DNA of 64,000 nt from Leptospira ryugenii (GTDB lineage: Bacteria > Spirochaetota > Leptospiria > Leptospirales > Leptospiraceae), in the NCBI RefSeq assembly GCF_003114855.1, contig NZ_BFBB01000005.1, positions 1-64,000 on the forward strand, written 5' to 3'. The stretch's first letter is position 1, and every line of letters starts with the position of its first letter. The position numbers and the translations under genes were made by a program. Of this stretch, positions 26,613 through 34,957 are shown in pieces. The notes beneath the pieces were generated by a model that was not told the DNA's origin, did not search any database, and saw only the letters and a list, made by a program, of their open reading frames with translations.

Positions 26613-28292
26613 ATGCCCAACAAACAAACCACAGTTGCCGATTACTTAATCCAGTTTTTGGAGGCCAAAGGCATCCAATACATTCCAGGAGTTCCCGGTG
26701 GGACCATCCTTCCTATCTACCATTCCCTAGCTAATTCTAGAATCCAGCATGTCCTCGCACGTCATGAACAAGGGGCAGGTTTTATAGCGCAAGGTATCGC
26801 AAGGTCTTCCCAAAAGACAGGGGTCTTTTTTGTTTCTTCGGGCCCTGGCGTTGCCAATGCCATCACTGCCGTTGCGGATGCACAGAGAGATTCCGTACCG
26901 TTGTTAGTCGTCTCTGGCCAGGTCCCAACCCAACTCTTAGGAACCGATGCTTTCCAGGAATTACACACGATAGAGATAGTAAAGTCCATCACCAAACAAG
27001 CGCATTTGGTTTTGGATGCGCATTCGTTTCCAAAGATATTAGAAGATGCCTTCCAAGCAACGATGGACGGAAAACAAGGACCCGTATGGATTGACATACC
27101 AAAAGACATTCAAATGTCTGCCTTGGATTTTGGACCCATAAACGAGAAAAAGAGACATTCCCATTATTTTCTTACAGACTCGCCTAACAATAGCATAGAG
27201 GTAGCGATCCAAAAAACGATATCCCTTTTGAACAATTGTGAACGACCCCTTCTCTATTTCGGTGGCGGTGCCAGAGGAGTGAACACTTTTCCACTCATAA
27301 GAGATCTTTCCCAAAAATTTCAAATCCCTTCTGTGTCCACTTTGATGGGGCTTGGAATATTTGGAAAAAAAGATCCTTTGTATTTGGGAATGATGGGCAT
27401 GCACGGAAGTACCTTTGCAAATGATGCGCTAACTCACTGTGACCTTCTCATTGCCCTTGGTGTACGATTTGATGACCGGGCCACGGGAAATATAGATACA
27501 TTTTGTCCGAAGGCGAAGGTAATCCATATTGATATCGACGCAAGAGAGATTGGAAAGAATAAAAAAGTCGATGTTTCTTGGAAAGGAGATCTAAGCATTT
27601 TTTTGGAGTGTTTACTCCAAAACTCCATCAATCCCAAGGATATTTCCTGGATAGACCATCTCTTAGAAGAGAAAGCTCATTCTATCCAGGATGCGCCTCT
27701 CCCCTCTTTATTCCAACAGATCTACGATTGTCTTAATGGAGAACACTTTGTCCTTACAGATGTAGGCCAGCACCAAATGTGGGTAGCCCAACACTTCCCT
27801 TTTGCCACACCCAATTCCTGGATTACCTCTGGGGGACAGGGGACAATGGGTTTCGGACTACCCTCTTCGATCGGCGTTGCCCTCAAAAATCCTAGTGCAA
27901 CTGTCCTTTGTTTTACGGGGGATGGTTCTATTATGATGAACTTACAAGAGCTCGCCTGCTTAAAAGAATGGAATTTAAATGTGAAGTTGATCTTAATGAA
28001 CAATCGACATTTGGGCTTAGTTCGTCAGCAGCAAGAGTTATTCTATGAGAACATCCGCTCTGGTTCAGAATTCAATTTCCAACCTAATTTTTGTCAGCTG
28101 GCCACTAGTTTTGGTCTGGAATACGTACATTGCCAATTGGGAGAGGAGTATCCATTTTTATCTGATTGGTTTGCACGAAAAGGACCTTCACTCTGGGAAA
28201 TCGAAATTCCTACCGAGGAAGGAGTATTTCCCTTTGTCCCCGCTGGCAAATCCAACCAAGAGTACATCCTTTCCGTCCCCAGAAAATCATAG
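26613..28292 (+). CDS. Acetolactate synthase-type large subunit (thiamine diphosphate enzyme)
   Basis: This 559-residue enzyme matches the ilvB/ilvG family, which condenses two pyruvates to 2-acetolactate, or pyruvate with 2-ketobutyrate. It has the catalytic Glu in LARHEQGAGFIAQG (residue 52), the FAD/central domain, and the ThDP-Mg motif FTGDGSIMMNLQEL...ILMNN. In place of the family VRQWQ motif, whose Trp favours 2-ketobutyrate, it reads VRQQQELFY (Gln at residue 473), so preference may be shifted to pyruvate. No small regulatory subunit is adjacent. A Leu/Val-rich leader and hairpin precede it, and AGAGGAGA is its ribosome-binding site. Confidence 0.9.
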   Translation: MPNKQTTVADYLIQFLEAKGIQYIPGVPGGTILPIYHSLANSRIQHVLARHEQGAGFIAQGIARSSQKTGVFFVSSGPGVANAITAVADAQRDSVPLLVVSGQVPTQLLGTDAFQELHTIEIVKSITKQAHLVLDAHSFPKILEDAFQATMDGKQGPVWIDIPKDIQMSALDFGPINEKKRHSHYFLTDSPNNSIEVAIQKTISLLNNCERPLLYFGGGARGVNTFPLIRDLSQKFQIPSVSTLMGLGIFGKKDPLYLGMMGMHGSTFANDALTHCDLLIALGVRFDDRATGNIDTFCPKAKVIHIDIDAREIGKNKKVDVSWKGDLSIFLECLLQNSINPKDISWIDHLLEEKAHSIQDAPLPSLFQQIYDCLNGEHFVLTDVGQHQMWVAQHFPFATPNSWITSGGQGTMGFGLPSSIGVALKNPSATVLCFTGDGSIMMNLQELACLKEWNLNVKLILMNNRHLGLVRQQQELFYENIRSGSEFNFQPNFCQLATSFGLEYVHCQLGEEYPFLSDWFARKGPSLWEIEIPTEEGVFPFVPAGKSNQEYILSVPRKS

Positions 28293-28302
28293 AACTGGTT
28301 TT

Positions 28303-29955
28303 TTAGGAAAATTTGGGTTTAGGTTTGGAAACAATCTCCCTATGTTTCCAAACGATTCCACCTATCCCAAGGATGCGAACTGAATCGTTAGACTTTTCCA
28401 CAGCACCAAATGAATGGAGAACTTCTGCTGAAACTTTCCATTTCTCCTCAATAGGCGAATCGGAAAAGGACAGCAATACAAAAACCCTTTCCTTTCCCAA
28501 CTTCCTTTCGAAGACAAGCACATTGGGATGTCTTTCCTGTTCTATGGAAAGACTACCTTCCGTAAATACTCGGTTCAACTTGCGCAAACGAAAGAGAATT
28601 TGGTAATGCTGCCAAAGGGAACCTTTTGTATTTTTTTGGACTTCTACCGTATCTTCTGGACGAAATGTACCAAGAGGTAACCAAGGTGTACCCTTGGAGA
28701 AACCGGCATTTTTACTATTGTCCCAGAGCATCGGCAAACGGCAATTATCTCGGTTGATGTAAATCCCGAGTAGATTTGAAAGCCAGAGTGGAACAAATGA
28801 GTTCCGTTTGGCGATGGGATCTTGTCCTGACCAATTGGAAATCCGTCCTTCCTTTCTTGCTATCTCTTCGCCATAATAAATAACAGGAATCCCACGAGCA
28901 AAAAACTGTAATGTAGAGAGGACCTTTGCCTTCTCTGGATTTCCTTGGATCCTATCGATATACCTCCTCTGGTCATGGTTTCCGTAAACATAAACAGGCA
29001 TATAGGGTGAAGGGAAAACTTGTTCATTCTTTTGTAAGATGTTTCTAAAGAAGGATGCCTTCCATTGGAAGTGAATCAATTCAAATTGGAACACTAGATG
29101 TAGGCCATCCGAGCGCTCTCCTAAAAAAGATTTTAAAACAGTATCACTTCCACTTACTTCACCGATTAAAAAAGGCTCATGAGCGTATCTAGAAAGTCTC
29201 TTTCGAACCTCCTTGGCAAATTGAAAGGATTCAGGTAAGTTTAGATTGAAAGTTTTTTTTTGGAAAAAAGCCTCATCATGGTTGTCTGGACTAGGAAAAA
29301 ATCTGGCTGACTTGGGGTTATCTCTGTACAATTCGTCCTTAAATATTGAGTTAAAGATATCCAAACGAAAACCGTCAACTTTTTGTTTCAGCCAATGGTC
29401 CAAAACAGCAAACATCTGTTTTTTGACTTCAGGGTTTCTATAATTTAAATCTGGCTGAAATGGTAAAAAGTTTGTGTAGTAGTATTCATTCGTATGGGCA
29501 TCATATTGCCAACCAGAGCCACCTACCATTGACTTCCAATTATTCGGAGGTCTTTTGCCCTGGCCCTCTTTCCAAATGTAAAAATCCCGTTTCGGATTTT
29601 TACGTGAGGACTTAGATGTTTGGAACCATAGGTGTTCATCCGAAGTATGGTTCATCACCATATCCAAAACAATTTTCATTTTCCGTTTGTGTATCTCTTT
29701 GACCAAACGATCAAAATCAGCCTTGGTCCCAAACCTTGGATCTATTGAAAGATAATCAGATATATCATAGCCATAGTCTCTACCAGGGCTAAGGTAAAAA
29801 GGAGAAAACCAAATGGTTTCCACGCCCAATTCTTGTAGGTCATCTAAATGAGAAATGATACCCTGCAGATCTCCAATTCCATCTCCGTTAGAATCACAAA
29901 AGGACCATGGATAGATCTGGTAAATACTTGTCTTTTTCCACCAAGGGCTTTTCAT
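28303..29955 (-). CDS. GH13 alpha-glucosidase (oligo-1,6-glucosidase/trehalulose-type group)
   Basis: This 550-residue enzyme hydrolyses or rearranges alpha-glucosidic bonds in oligosaccharides. It has the calcium-site loop DSNGDGIGD (residues 21-29), VMNHTSDEH (region I), the nucleophile Asp 199 in DGFRLDIFN, the acid/base Glu 266 in FLIGEVSG, and Asp 328 in YGNHDQRR. The length is normal for this subfamily. There is no signal peptide, so it is cytoplasmic and needs imported sugars. Maltose, isomaltose and trehalose-type substrates cannot be told apart. Two direct repeats upstream may bind a regulator. Confidence 0.9.
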   Translation of the reverse strand: MKSPWWKKTSIYQIYPWSFCDSNGDGIGDLQGIISHLDDLQELGVETIWFSPFYLSPGRDYGYDISDYLSIDPRFGTKADFDRLVKEIHKRKMKIVLDMVMNHTSDEHLWFQTSKSSRKNPKRDFYIWKEGQGKRPPNNWKSMVGGSGWQYDAHTNEYYYTNFLPFQPDLNYRNPEVKKQMFAVLDHWLKQKVDGFRLDIFNSIFKDELYRDNPKSARFFPSPDNHDEAFFQKKTFNLNLPESFQFAKEVRKRLSRYAHEPFLIGEVSGSDTVLKSFLGERSDGLHLVFQFELIHFQWKASFFRNILQKNEQVFPSPYMPVYVYGNHDQRRYIDRIQGNPEKAKVLSTLQFFARGIPVIYYGEEIARKEGRISNWSGQDPIAKRNSFVPLWLSNLLGIYINRDNCRLPMLWDNSKNAGFSKGTPWLPLGTFRPEDTVEVQKNTKGSLWQHYQILFRLRKLNRVFTEGSLSIEQERHPNVLVFERKLGKERVFVLLSFSDSPIEEKWKVSAEVLHSFGAVEKSNDSVRILGIGGIVWKHREIVSKPKPKFS

Positions 29956-29986
29956 TTTAACACATCCTTAGCCATTTAACACCTAC

Positions 29987-30030
29987 CTAGGCGATATTTT
30001 TCAAAAGCAAAATGGTCTAGGTGCTATTTT
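29987..30030. repeat. Direct repeats upstream of the GH13 gene
   Basis: CTAGGCGATATTTT (29987-30000) and CTAGGTGCTATTTT (30017-30030) match at 12 of 14 positions and start 30 bases apart, close to three helical turns. They lie 32-75 bases before the GH13 start, where an operator or activator site would be expected. Confidence 0.4.
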
Positions 30031-30133
30031 ACTCACTTTTTTTAATTTGTAAAAGAAAAGATGAAAAGAAGAAACCATTCCATGCAAAAATTCTTGGATT
30101 GACGAGAAGAGTGCCCAACCAATTGTTTCTTTT

Positions 30134-30727
30134 ATGAAAGCAAAGCAGCCCTTGCAGGCAAAACCAATGGATAAAGACTTAGCGATTTTAAGGTCTGCCC
30201 TAGCTCTCTTTGCCGAAAAGGGATACGAAGCGACCACAATGCCCGAGATAGCAAAACTTGCCAACGTAGCAAGTGGCACTTTATATCTTTATTTCAAAAA
30301 CAAAGAAGAATTGGTTAACGCTCTCTGGAAAAAAGAAAAATTAGAACTCAAAGAAAGGCTTTGGAATTCCTTAGATCCAAACGCTAATTATGAATCACAA
30401 TTAAAGTCGCTTTATGCCAGTTATTTGAAGTTTGCTATTGATGCCCCTACTTCCTTCCAATTTTTATCTCTCCATTACCACTTCCCTTACCTTTCCAAAG
30501 AGAACACAAAAATCGACCAAGAGATCGAGGAGTTTCTCTTCCAATTTTTAAAAGAAGGACAAAAGAAAAAATGGGTGGTAGATGTGCCTCCTGCTCTTCT
30601 CCTTGCGATTTTAGATGGTGGGGTGGTTGGGATCTTTAAGGCAATTCAGAAAGGAAGTTTGCAAGCAAATGCAAAAAATTTCCAATCCGCGGTGGCGCAA
30701 GCTTGGGATTTGATCCGGAAAAAATAG
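30134..30727 (+). CDS. TetR-family regulator of the SDR operon
   Basis: This 197-residue protein has a TetR helix-turn-helix at about residues 15-60 (ALALFAEKGYEATTMPEIAKLANVASGTLYLYFKNKEEL). The C-terminal domain is helical. The ATG at 30134 gives a short basic tail (MKAKQPLQAKPMDKD) before the DNA-binding domain. It is followed after 47 bases by an SDR gene. A 20-bp perfect palindrome sits in that gap, which suggests that the regulator controls the genes downstream of itself. Confidence 0.9.
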   Translation: MKAKQPLQAKPMDKDLAILRSALALFAEKGYEATTMPEIAKLANVASGTLYLYFKNKEELVNALWKKEKLELKERLWNSLDPNANYESQLKSLYASYLKFAIDAPTSFQFLSLHYHFPYLSKENTKIDQEIEEFLFQFLKEGQKKKWVVDVPPALLLAILDGGVVGIFKAIQKGSLQANAKNFQSAVAQAWDLIRKK

Positions 30728-30736
30728 TTGCCAAAA

Positions 30737-30756
30737 ATGAATGAATATTCATTCAT
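30737..30756. promoter_or_regulatory. Palindromic TetR-type operator
   Basis: ATGAATGAATATTCATTCAT is a perfect 20-bp palindrome, 18 bases before the SDR start and 9 after the tetR stop. Such AT-rich symmetric sites are typical for TetR proteins that control lipid-related genes. Confidence 0.7.
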
Positions 30757-30774
30757 ATAGACCAGAGGTAGATT

Positions 30775-31566
30775 ATGGATTGGAAAACAAAGTACGGTTC
30801 CTATGCACTCATCACCGGTGCTTCTGGAGGATTGGGGGCAGAATTTGCAAAACAATTGGCCCAAAAAGGGATGAATTTGATTCTTGTGGCTAGGCGTAAG
30901 GACAAACTGCAAACGGTTGCCGATAGTTTGGCAAAGAACTATAAAGTGCAGGTTCAGATCATCGAAGCTGATTTAACAACGGCTGGTACCCCCGAAAGGA
31001 TACAAAAAGAGATTCAACAAAAGGGATGGGATGTTGGCCTCCTAGTCAACAATGCAGGTTTTGGAACCTACGGTTACTTTGATGAGTTGCCTCTTGATAC
31101 TGAGATCAATATGGTCGATCTAAACATCCGCGTTCCCTTAGCTCTTACGGGGCTTTTCCTTCCAAAGATGGTGAAACAAAAGAAAGGTGGCATTATTTTT
31201 TTAGGGAGCGTTGGCTCTTACCAACCAACTCCATTCTTTGCCAATTATAGTGCGACAAAGGCTTGGAATTTACTTTTCGCAGAAGCCTTGTATGGTGAAG
31301 TAAAACACAAAGGTGTAGATGTCATTTGCCTTACTCCTGGTTACACAAAAACAGAATTCCAAGCAGTTGCAGGGAACAAAGAACAAAAACCACTCGCGGG
31401 TTGGTCTGAACCTTCTGATGTGGTGGCTCGTTGTTTGAAGTACTTAGGAAAAAAGCCATCCACCATTCCTGGATTCATGAATTGGTTCTTAGCTTGGTCG
31501 ATTCGGTTTACTCCAAGAAAGATGGCCATTTCAACGGCATACCAATTATTAAAGCCCAAAGGATAA
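30775..31566 (+). CDS. Short-chain dehydrogenase/reductase
   Basis: This 263-residue oxidoreductase has the classical SDR motifs. The nucleotide-binding TGASGGLGAEFAK is at about residues 14-26 and VNNAGFG near residue 90. The active site has the serine of LGSVGS and YSATK with the Tyr and Lys. The basic ARRKDK after the second strand favours NADP(H). It belongs to the DltE/YqjQ-like branch that ends in a hydrophobic tail. The substrate is unknown. It is followed by a START-domain gene after 5 bases. Confidence 0.92.
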   Translation: MDWKTKYGSYALITGASGGLGAEFAKQLAQKGMNLILVARRKDKLQTVADSLAKNYKVQVQIIEADLTTAGTPERIQKEIQQKGWDVGLLVNNAGFGTYGYFDELPLDTEINMVDLNIRVPLALTGLFLPKMVKQKKGGIIFLGSVGSYQPTPFFANYSATKAWNLLFAEALYGEVKHKGVDVICLTPGYTKTEFQAVAGNKEQKPLAGWSEPSDVVARCLKYLGKKPSTIPGFMNWFLAWSIRFTPRKMAISTAYQLLKPKG

Positions 31567-31571
31567 TCGAT

Positions 31572-32165
31572 ATGAGACAGATGATTGTTATTTTTATTTC
31601 ATTGGTAACCATTTCACCTCTGTTAGCATGGGAGAAAGCCTTAGAAAAAGGTGGGGTGACTATCTATACGAGAGAGGTTGCGGGCAGCTCCTTAAAAGAA
31701 TTTAAAGCAGAGACTATCGTTGATGCAAGCCCGGCAAGTATTCTGGCCATTTTACAAAATGCTGATACAATGGTGCAATGGTGGCCAGACTGCATTGAGT
31801 CAAAGGTACTCAAACGACCAAGCCAAAAGGATTGGTATGTGTACTTCGTCACCAAGGTTCCTTTCCCACTGCAAAATCGGGATACCATCAATCGATTTGA
31901 GGCCAAAGAAGACAAAGAGGGAAATATCAATATCCTTGTACAAGCTGTTCCCAATGAAATCCCAGAAAAAGCTGGGCTCGTTAGAATTCCGGAATTGAAA
32001 GGATCTTGGTCTCTTCAAAAATCAGGAAACCAAACAAAGGTAATCTACCAACTCCACGCTAACCCTGCAGGAAATATTCCCGCATTTGTTGCCAATAGTT
32101 CGGTAACAGATTCACCTTACAAGGCTTTGGTGAAGTTAAGGGAATTGGCTGCCCCAGGGAAATGA
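31572..32165 (+). CDS. Exported START/SRPBCC-fold lipid-binding protein
   Basis: The start at 31572 gives a clean signal peptide (MIVIFISLVTISPLLAWEK). The longer in-frame version overlaps the SDR gene. The 197-residue product has a START-like pattern: GGVTIYTREVAGSSLKEFKAETIVDAS, then MVQWWPDC and VPFPLQNRDTINRFEA. START domains bind lipids or other hydrophobic ligands in a deep cavity. It lies in the TetR-controlled operon with SDR and MRJP-family genes. Confidence 0.85.
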   Translation: MRQMIVIFISLVTISPLLAWEKALEKGGVTIYTREVAGSSLKEFKAETIVDASPASILAILQNADTMVQWWPDCIESKVLKRPSQKDWYVYFVTKVPFPLQNRDTINRFEAKEDKEGNINILVQAVPNEIPEKAGLVRIPELKGSWSLQKSGNQTKVIYQLHANPAGNIPAFVANSSVTDSPYKALVKLRELAAPGK

Positions 32166-32172
32166 GAGCATT

Positions 32173-33297
32173 ATGAAAAAACTACTTCTTTCTATCGGTG
32201 TTTTCTTTCTCTTGTTTGCCATCACCATTCGACTTTTATACGGAGGGGGTGAAATATTTCCTGACCCAAAATTAAAAAGTCTCCTGACAGACGCAAATCT
32301 TGAATTGGTTGCTGATTTGCCTGAAGCTCCTGGAAATATAGCAGTTTCAAAGGAAGGAAGAGTATTCATTACACTACATCCAGAAGGTAAACCTAGCCTT
32401 GCCAAAGTTGCCGAAATCAAAAACGGACAGATTGTTCCTTACCCTAGTGCGGAACTACAGGAAAAACTCTATCACTCTCCACAAGGTATCCGCATTGATG
32501 ACCAAAACCGACTCTGGACGATAGACCATGGGGACAATGGAATCAATGGAGCAAGGCTCGTCGCCATTGATCTCTCCAATGGATCCATTCAGATTGACCA
32601 TACTTTTTCCAAAGAAGTGGCTCCTGTATTATCCTACTTGCAAGATTTGGTTATAGACCCAAGCGGAAACTACGTGATCATTGCAGATGTAAACTTTTTT
32701 GGCAAAAAGCCAGCCTTTGTTCTCTATGACATACGAAACAAAAGAGAAAGAAGAGCATTAGAAAACATCCCGGAAGTTAAACCAAAAGATTTTTTGATCC
32801 AAGCATATAGTGGTCCTATGTCCCGTCTGGGAGGACTCATTGCGATGAAACCTGGAATTGACTCAATCGCCATAGATTCAAAATCAGAATGGGTGTACTT
32901 TGCAGCAATGACGCATGATCGTTTGTATCGTATCCCCTTTCTCAAGTTAATTGATGAATCATTGGGAGAAAATGAACTAAAGGCATCGATAGAAGATTTT
33001 GGTCCCAAAATACTCTCTGATGGGATTACCATCGACAATGAGGGCAATCTCTTCCTAACAGATGTCGAACACCAAGCAATTGCTAAATTAAGTAAAAATG
33101 GTGAATTGGTATACTCAATCCAGAGCAAACGGTTTCGTTGGCCGGACGGACTGTCCTGGGGTCCAGATGGATATTTATACATCGCAGATAGTGATATCCC
33201 AAGTTTGGTCTTACAGCCCAAAGCAAAGATATTGGAACATGCACCTTTTCAACTCTTTCGTTACAAACCTGGTAGCCAAGGCCGAATTGGGCATTGA
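32173..33297 (+). CDS. Exported MRJP/yellow-family beta-propeller protein
   Basis: This 374-residue protein starts with a hydrophobic signal or anchor (LLLSIGVFFLLFAITIRLLYG). It then has the repeating blades of the major-royal-jelly/yellow family (six-bladed propeller), for example PQGIRIDDQNRLWTIDHG, LQDLVIDPSGNYVIIAD and GIDSIAIDSKSEWVYFAAM. The SMP-30/gluconolactonase group has the same fold and is the main alternative. It is the last gene of the TetR-SDR-START operon, 7 bases after the START gene, and is followed by a stable hairpin. Confidence 0.82.
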   Translation: MKKLLLSIGVFFLLFAITIRLLYGGGEIFPDPKLKSLLTDANLELVADLPEAPGNIAVSKEGRVFITLHPEGKPSLAKVAEIKNGQIVPYPSAELQEKLYHSPQGIRIDDQNRLWTIDHGDNGINGARLVAIDLSNGSIQIDHTFSKEVAPVLSYLQDLVIDPSGNYVIIADVNFFGKKPAFVLYDIRNKRERRALENIPEVKPKDFLIQAYSGPMSRLGGLIAMKPGIDSIAIDSKSEWVYFAAMTHDRLYRIPFLKLIDESLGENELKASIEDFGPKILSDGITIDNEGNLFLTDVEHQAIAKLSKNGELVYSIQSKRFRWPDGLSWGPDGYLYIADSDIPSLVLQPKAKILEHAPFQLFRYKPGSQGRIGH

Positions 33298-33301
33298 ACT
33301 T

Positions 33302-33332
33302 TTCTCCTCCCCAGGCCTATCGGGGAGGAGAA
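33302..33332 (+). terminator. Probable terminator of the SDR operon
   Basis: TTCTCCTCCCC and GGGGAGGAGAA form a perfect 11-bp GC-rich stem with a 9-base loop, four bases after the operon's last stop codon. The T-tract is weak (GCGGTTTCTA), so termination may be only partial. Confidence 0.6.
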
Positions 33333-33585
33333 GCGGTTTCTACTTCCTTACAAAGTTTTAAACATTAACTTTCCCTTTGATCTATGTGTTCTTGATATAA
33401 AGATGTATCCCTGACCATCCAAAATAAAAATATCTACTTCAGGATATCGGATCTATCCAATAGAGAAACACCTGTCATTTTTTTTCTGCATGATTCTCTT
33501 TGTGGTGTAGAACTTTGGAAGAATTTTCCCTTTCGTTACGGAACTCTTTGTGGATTCGAAGTACTAGTGTATACTTGCAAAAACG
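33333..33585. other. Intergenic stretch without a gene
   Basis: About 250 bases between convergent operons. I see no coding frame, RNA or clear repeat. Confidence 0.35.
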
Positions 33586-34185
33586 TTATCGCAGTTCTCG
33601 AAAGTTTACATACGAAAGTATGATTTTGTTCAAATTTTGCCTGGTTTTTGGCCTCTCCTTTTTTTCAGTTGTGGATAAAAGCCAAAGTCCTTGGTTGACT
33701 AGACCTACCAAAAGATGTGCCTCTTCGAAACTGGGAAGGGAAACAATCTGCTTTTCTTTACACATTCTTTCCAAGAATTTTTGAAATGGTTTGATCACGT
33801 AGTCTTCATCTAAACTAAAAATTTCATCAGAACTGAGAACACTAAAGCAATCTTTGATCCATATCTGTACAAAATCAGGATCATCGGCAAGGTCCCATAA
33901 ATGGTTTAGGGACTGTTTGAATTCTTTCCATGTCATAGTCTCCCAATTCCTTGTTTCTGCTTGGTTGATAATTTTGCATACTTCAAAGAAAATTTCTCTT
34001 TTATTGGAGAAATGATGGTAGAGAGCTCCTTTTGTCATTTTGAGCTCGCCTAATATATCTTCGATGGATGTTCCATTATAGCCTTTTTTTCCAAAAAGCT
34101 TTTTAGCAATTTTTAAAATTGCTTTTTTGGTTTCTTCACCTTGAATGATCTTTTCGTTTTGTTTATGAGAAATAGCCAAGGACAT
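33586..34185 (-). CDS. TetR-family regulator of the SRPBCC/DUF418 locus
   Basis: This 199-residue protein has a strong TetR helix-turn-helix (IAKKLFGKKGYNGTSIEDILGELKMTKGALYHHFSNKREIF) at about residues 25-68. The operator pair ACATACCGAC(A/G)GTATGT lies 57 bases upstream of its own start and in the divergent SRPBCC/DUF418 intergenic region. This is a typical arrangement for a self-regulating local repressor. The ligand is unknown. Confidence 0.9.
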   Translation of the reverse strand: MSLAISHKQNEKIIQGEETKKAILKIAKKLFGKKGYNGTSIEDILGELKMTKGALYHHFSNKREIFFEVCKIINQAETRNWETMTWKEFKQSLNHLWDLADDPDFVQIWIKDCFSVLSSDEIFSLDEDYVIKPFQKFLERMCKEKQIVSLPSFEEAHLLVGLVNQGLWLLSTTEKKERPKTRQNLNKIILSYVNFRELR

Positions 34186-34241
34186 ACTCCTTATAAAAGG
34201 TCAACATCCAAGATGATTTTACTTTTAGTTAAGACAAGAAG

Positions 34242-34268
34242 AAAATACATACCGACAGTATGTATTTT
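34242..34268. promoter_or_regulatory. TetR-type operator upstream of its regulator
   Basis: AAAATACATAC and GTATGTATTTT form perfect 11-bp arms around CGACA. The core matches the site at 34906-34930. Confidence 0.75.
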
Positions 34269-34301
34269 CCCGTATTTTGAACTTGGGTAGTTTAGTTTGG
34301 T

Positions 34302-34826
34302 TTATTTTTTCTCTACAACTTCTTTTAACTTAGAAAGGCCTGATTCGAAGTCTTTTCCAAGCATAGAATCTAAAAATAACCCAAAATAGCGGCCTATTGG
34401 AAAATCCAAATCACCTTCATTATGCCAGATGACTTTTGTTTGGTTACCATCCGCTTTCAATTCAAACTTTGAGGTTGCAAGCATAGGCTGTGGTTCATCA
34501 AATTTTAAATTCATCTTGATGAAGGAATTTGTTTCATAGGACTCTATGGTCATAGAACCCTTTCCATTGATGGGTCCATCCCATTCTTGTTTGTGGCCAG
34601 GCTTCCCTACTTCGCCCGTTACCGTTAGTTTTTGGTTTGGATCAAGGCTTGCCCAAATGGACCACTTGTCCCATTCGGAAAAATTGTTCAGAAACGGATA
34701 GATCGCGCTTGGGCTAGCATTAATTGTAATAGATCTCTCTACATGATACTGTGCAGGAAGAAATACAGCACCAAGCAAAATGATCGCTATAAAGGATACC
34801 AGTCCGATAAGGATTTTTTTTATCAT
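34302..34826 (-). CDS. SRPBCC-fold (polyketide cyclase-like) membrane-anchored protein
   Basis: This 174-residue protein has an N-terminal hydrophobic anchor (KILIGLVSFIAIILLGAVFLPA) followed by a SRPBCC/Bet v 1 fold. The pattern VERSITINASPSAIYPFLNNFSEWDKWSIW is characteristic, with the later TKVIWHNEGDLDFPIGRYFGLFLD. Such proteins bind hydrophobic ligands. GAGAGG precedes the start. It is followed by the TetR gene and divergent from DUF418; operators for TetR lie on both sides. Confidence 0.88.
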   Translation of the reverse strand: MIKKILIGLVSFIAIILLGAVFLPAQYHVERSITINASPSAIYPFLNNFSEWDKWSIWASLDPNQKLTVTGEVGKPGHKQEWDGPINGKGSMTIESYETNSFIKMNLKFDEPQPMLATSKFELKADGNQTKVIWHNEGDLDFPIGRYFGLFLDSMLGKDFESGLSKLKEVVEKK

Positions 34827-34905
34827 CGTTTACCTCTCGTAAAAAGCAAAAGTTACCCTTGAAACAAAAAAAATGCAAACTAAAAACTGAGAAAATATGT
34901 ACAAA

Positions 34906-34930
34906 ACATACATACCGACGGTATGTATGT
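34906..34930. promoter_or_regulatory. TetR-type operator in the divergent intergenic region
   Basis: ACATACATACC and GGTATGTATGT form perfect 11-bp arms around GAC. TTGACA begins at the last operator base on the plus strand, so binding would block at least the plus-strand promoter. Confidence 0.75.
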
Positions 34931-34957
34931 TGACAAAAAAACCTGAGGGTCTATTCT

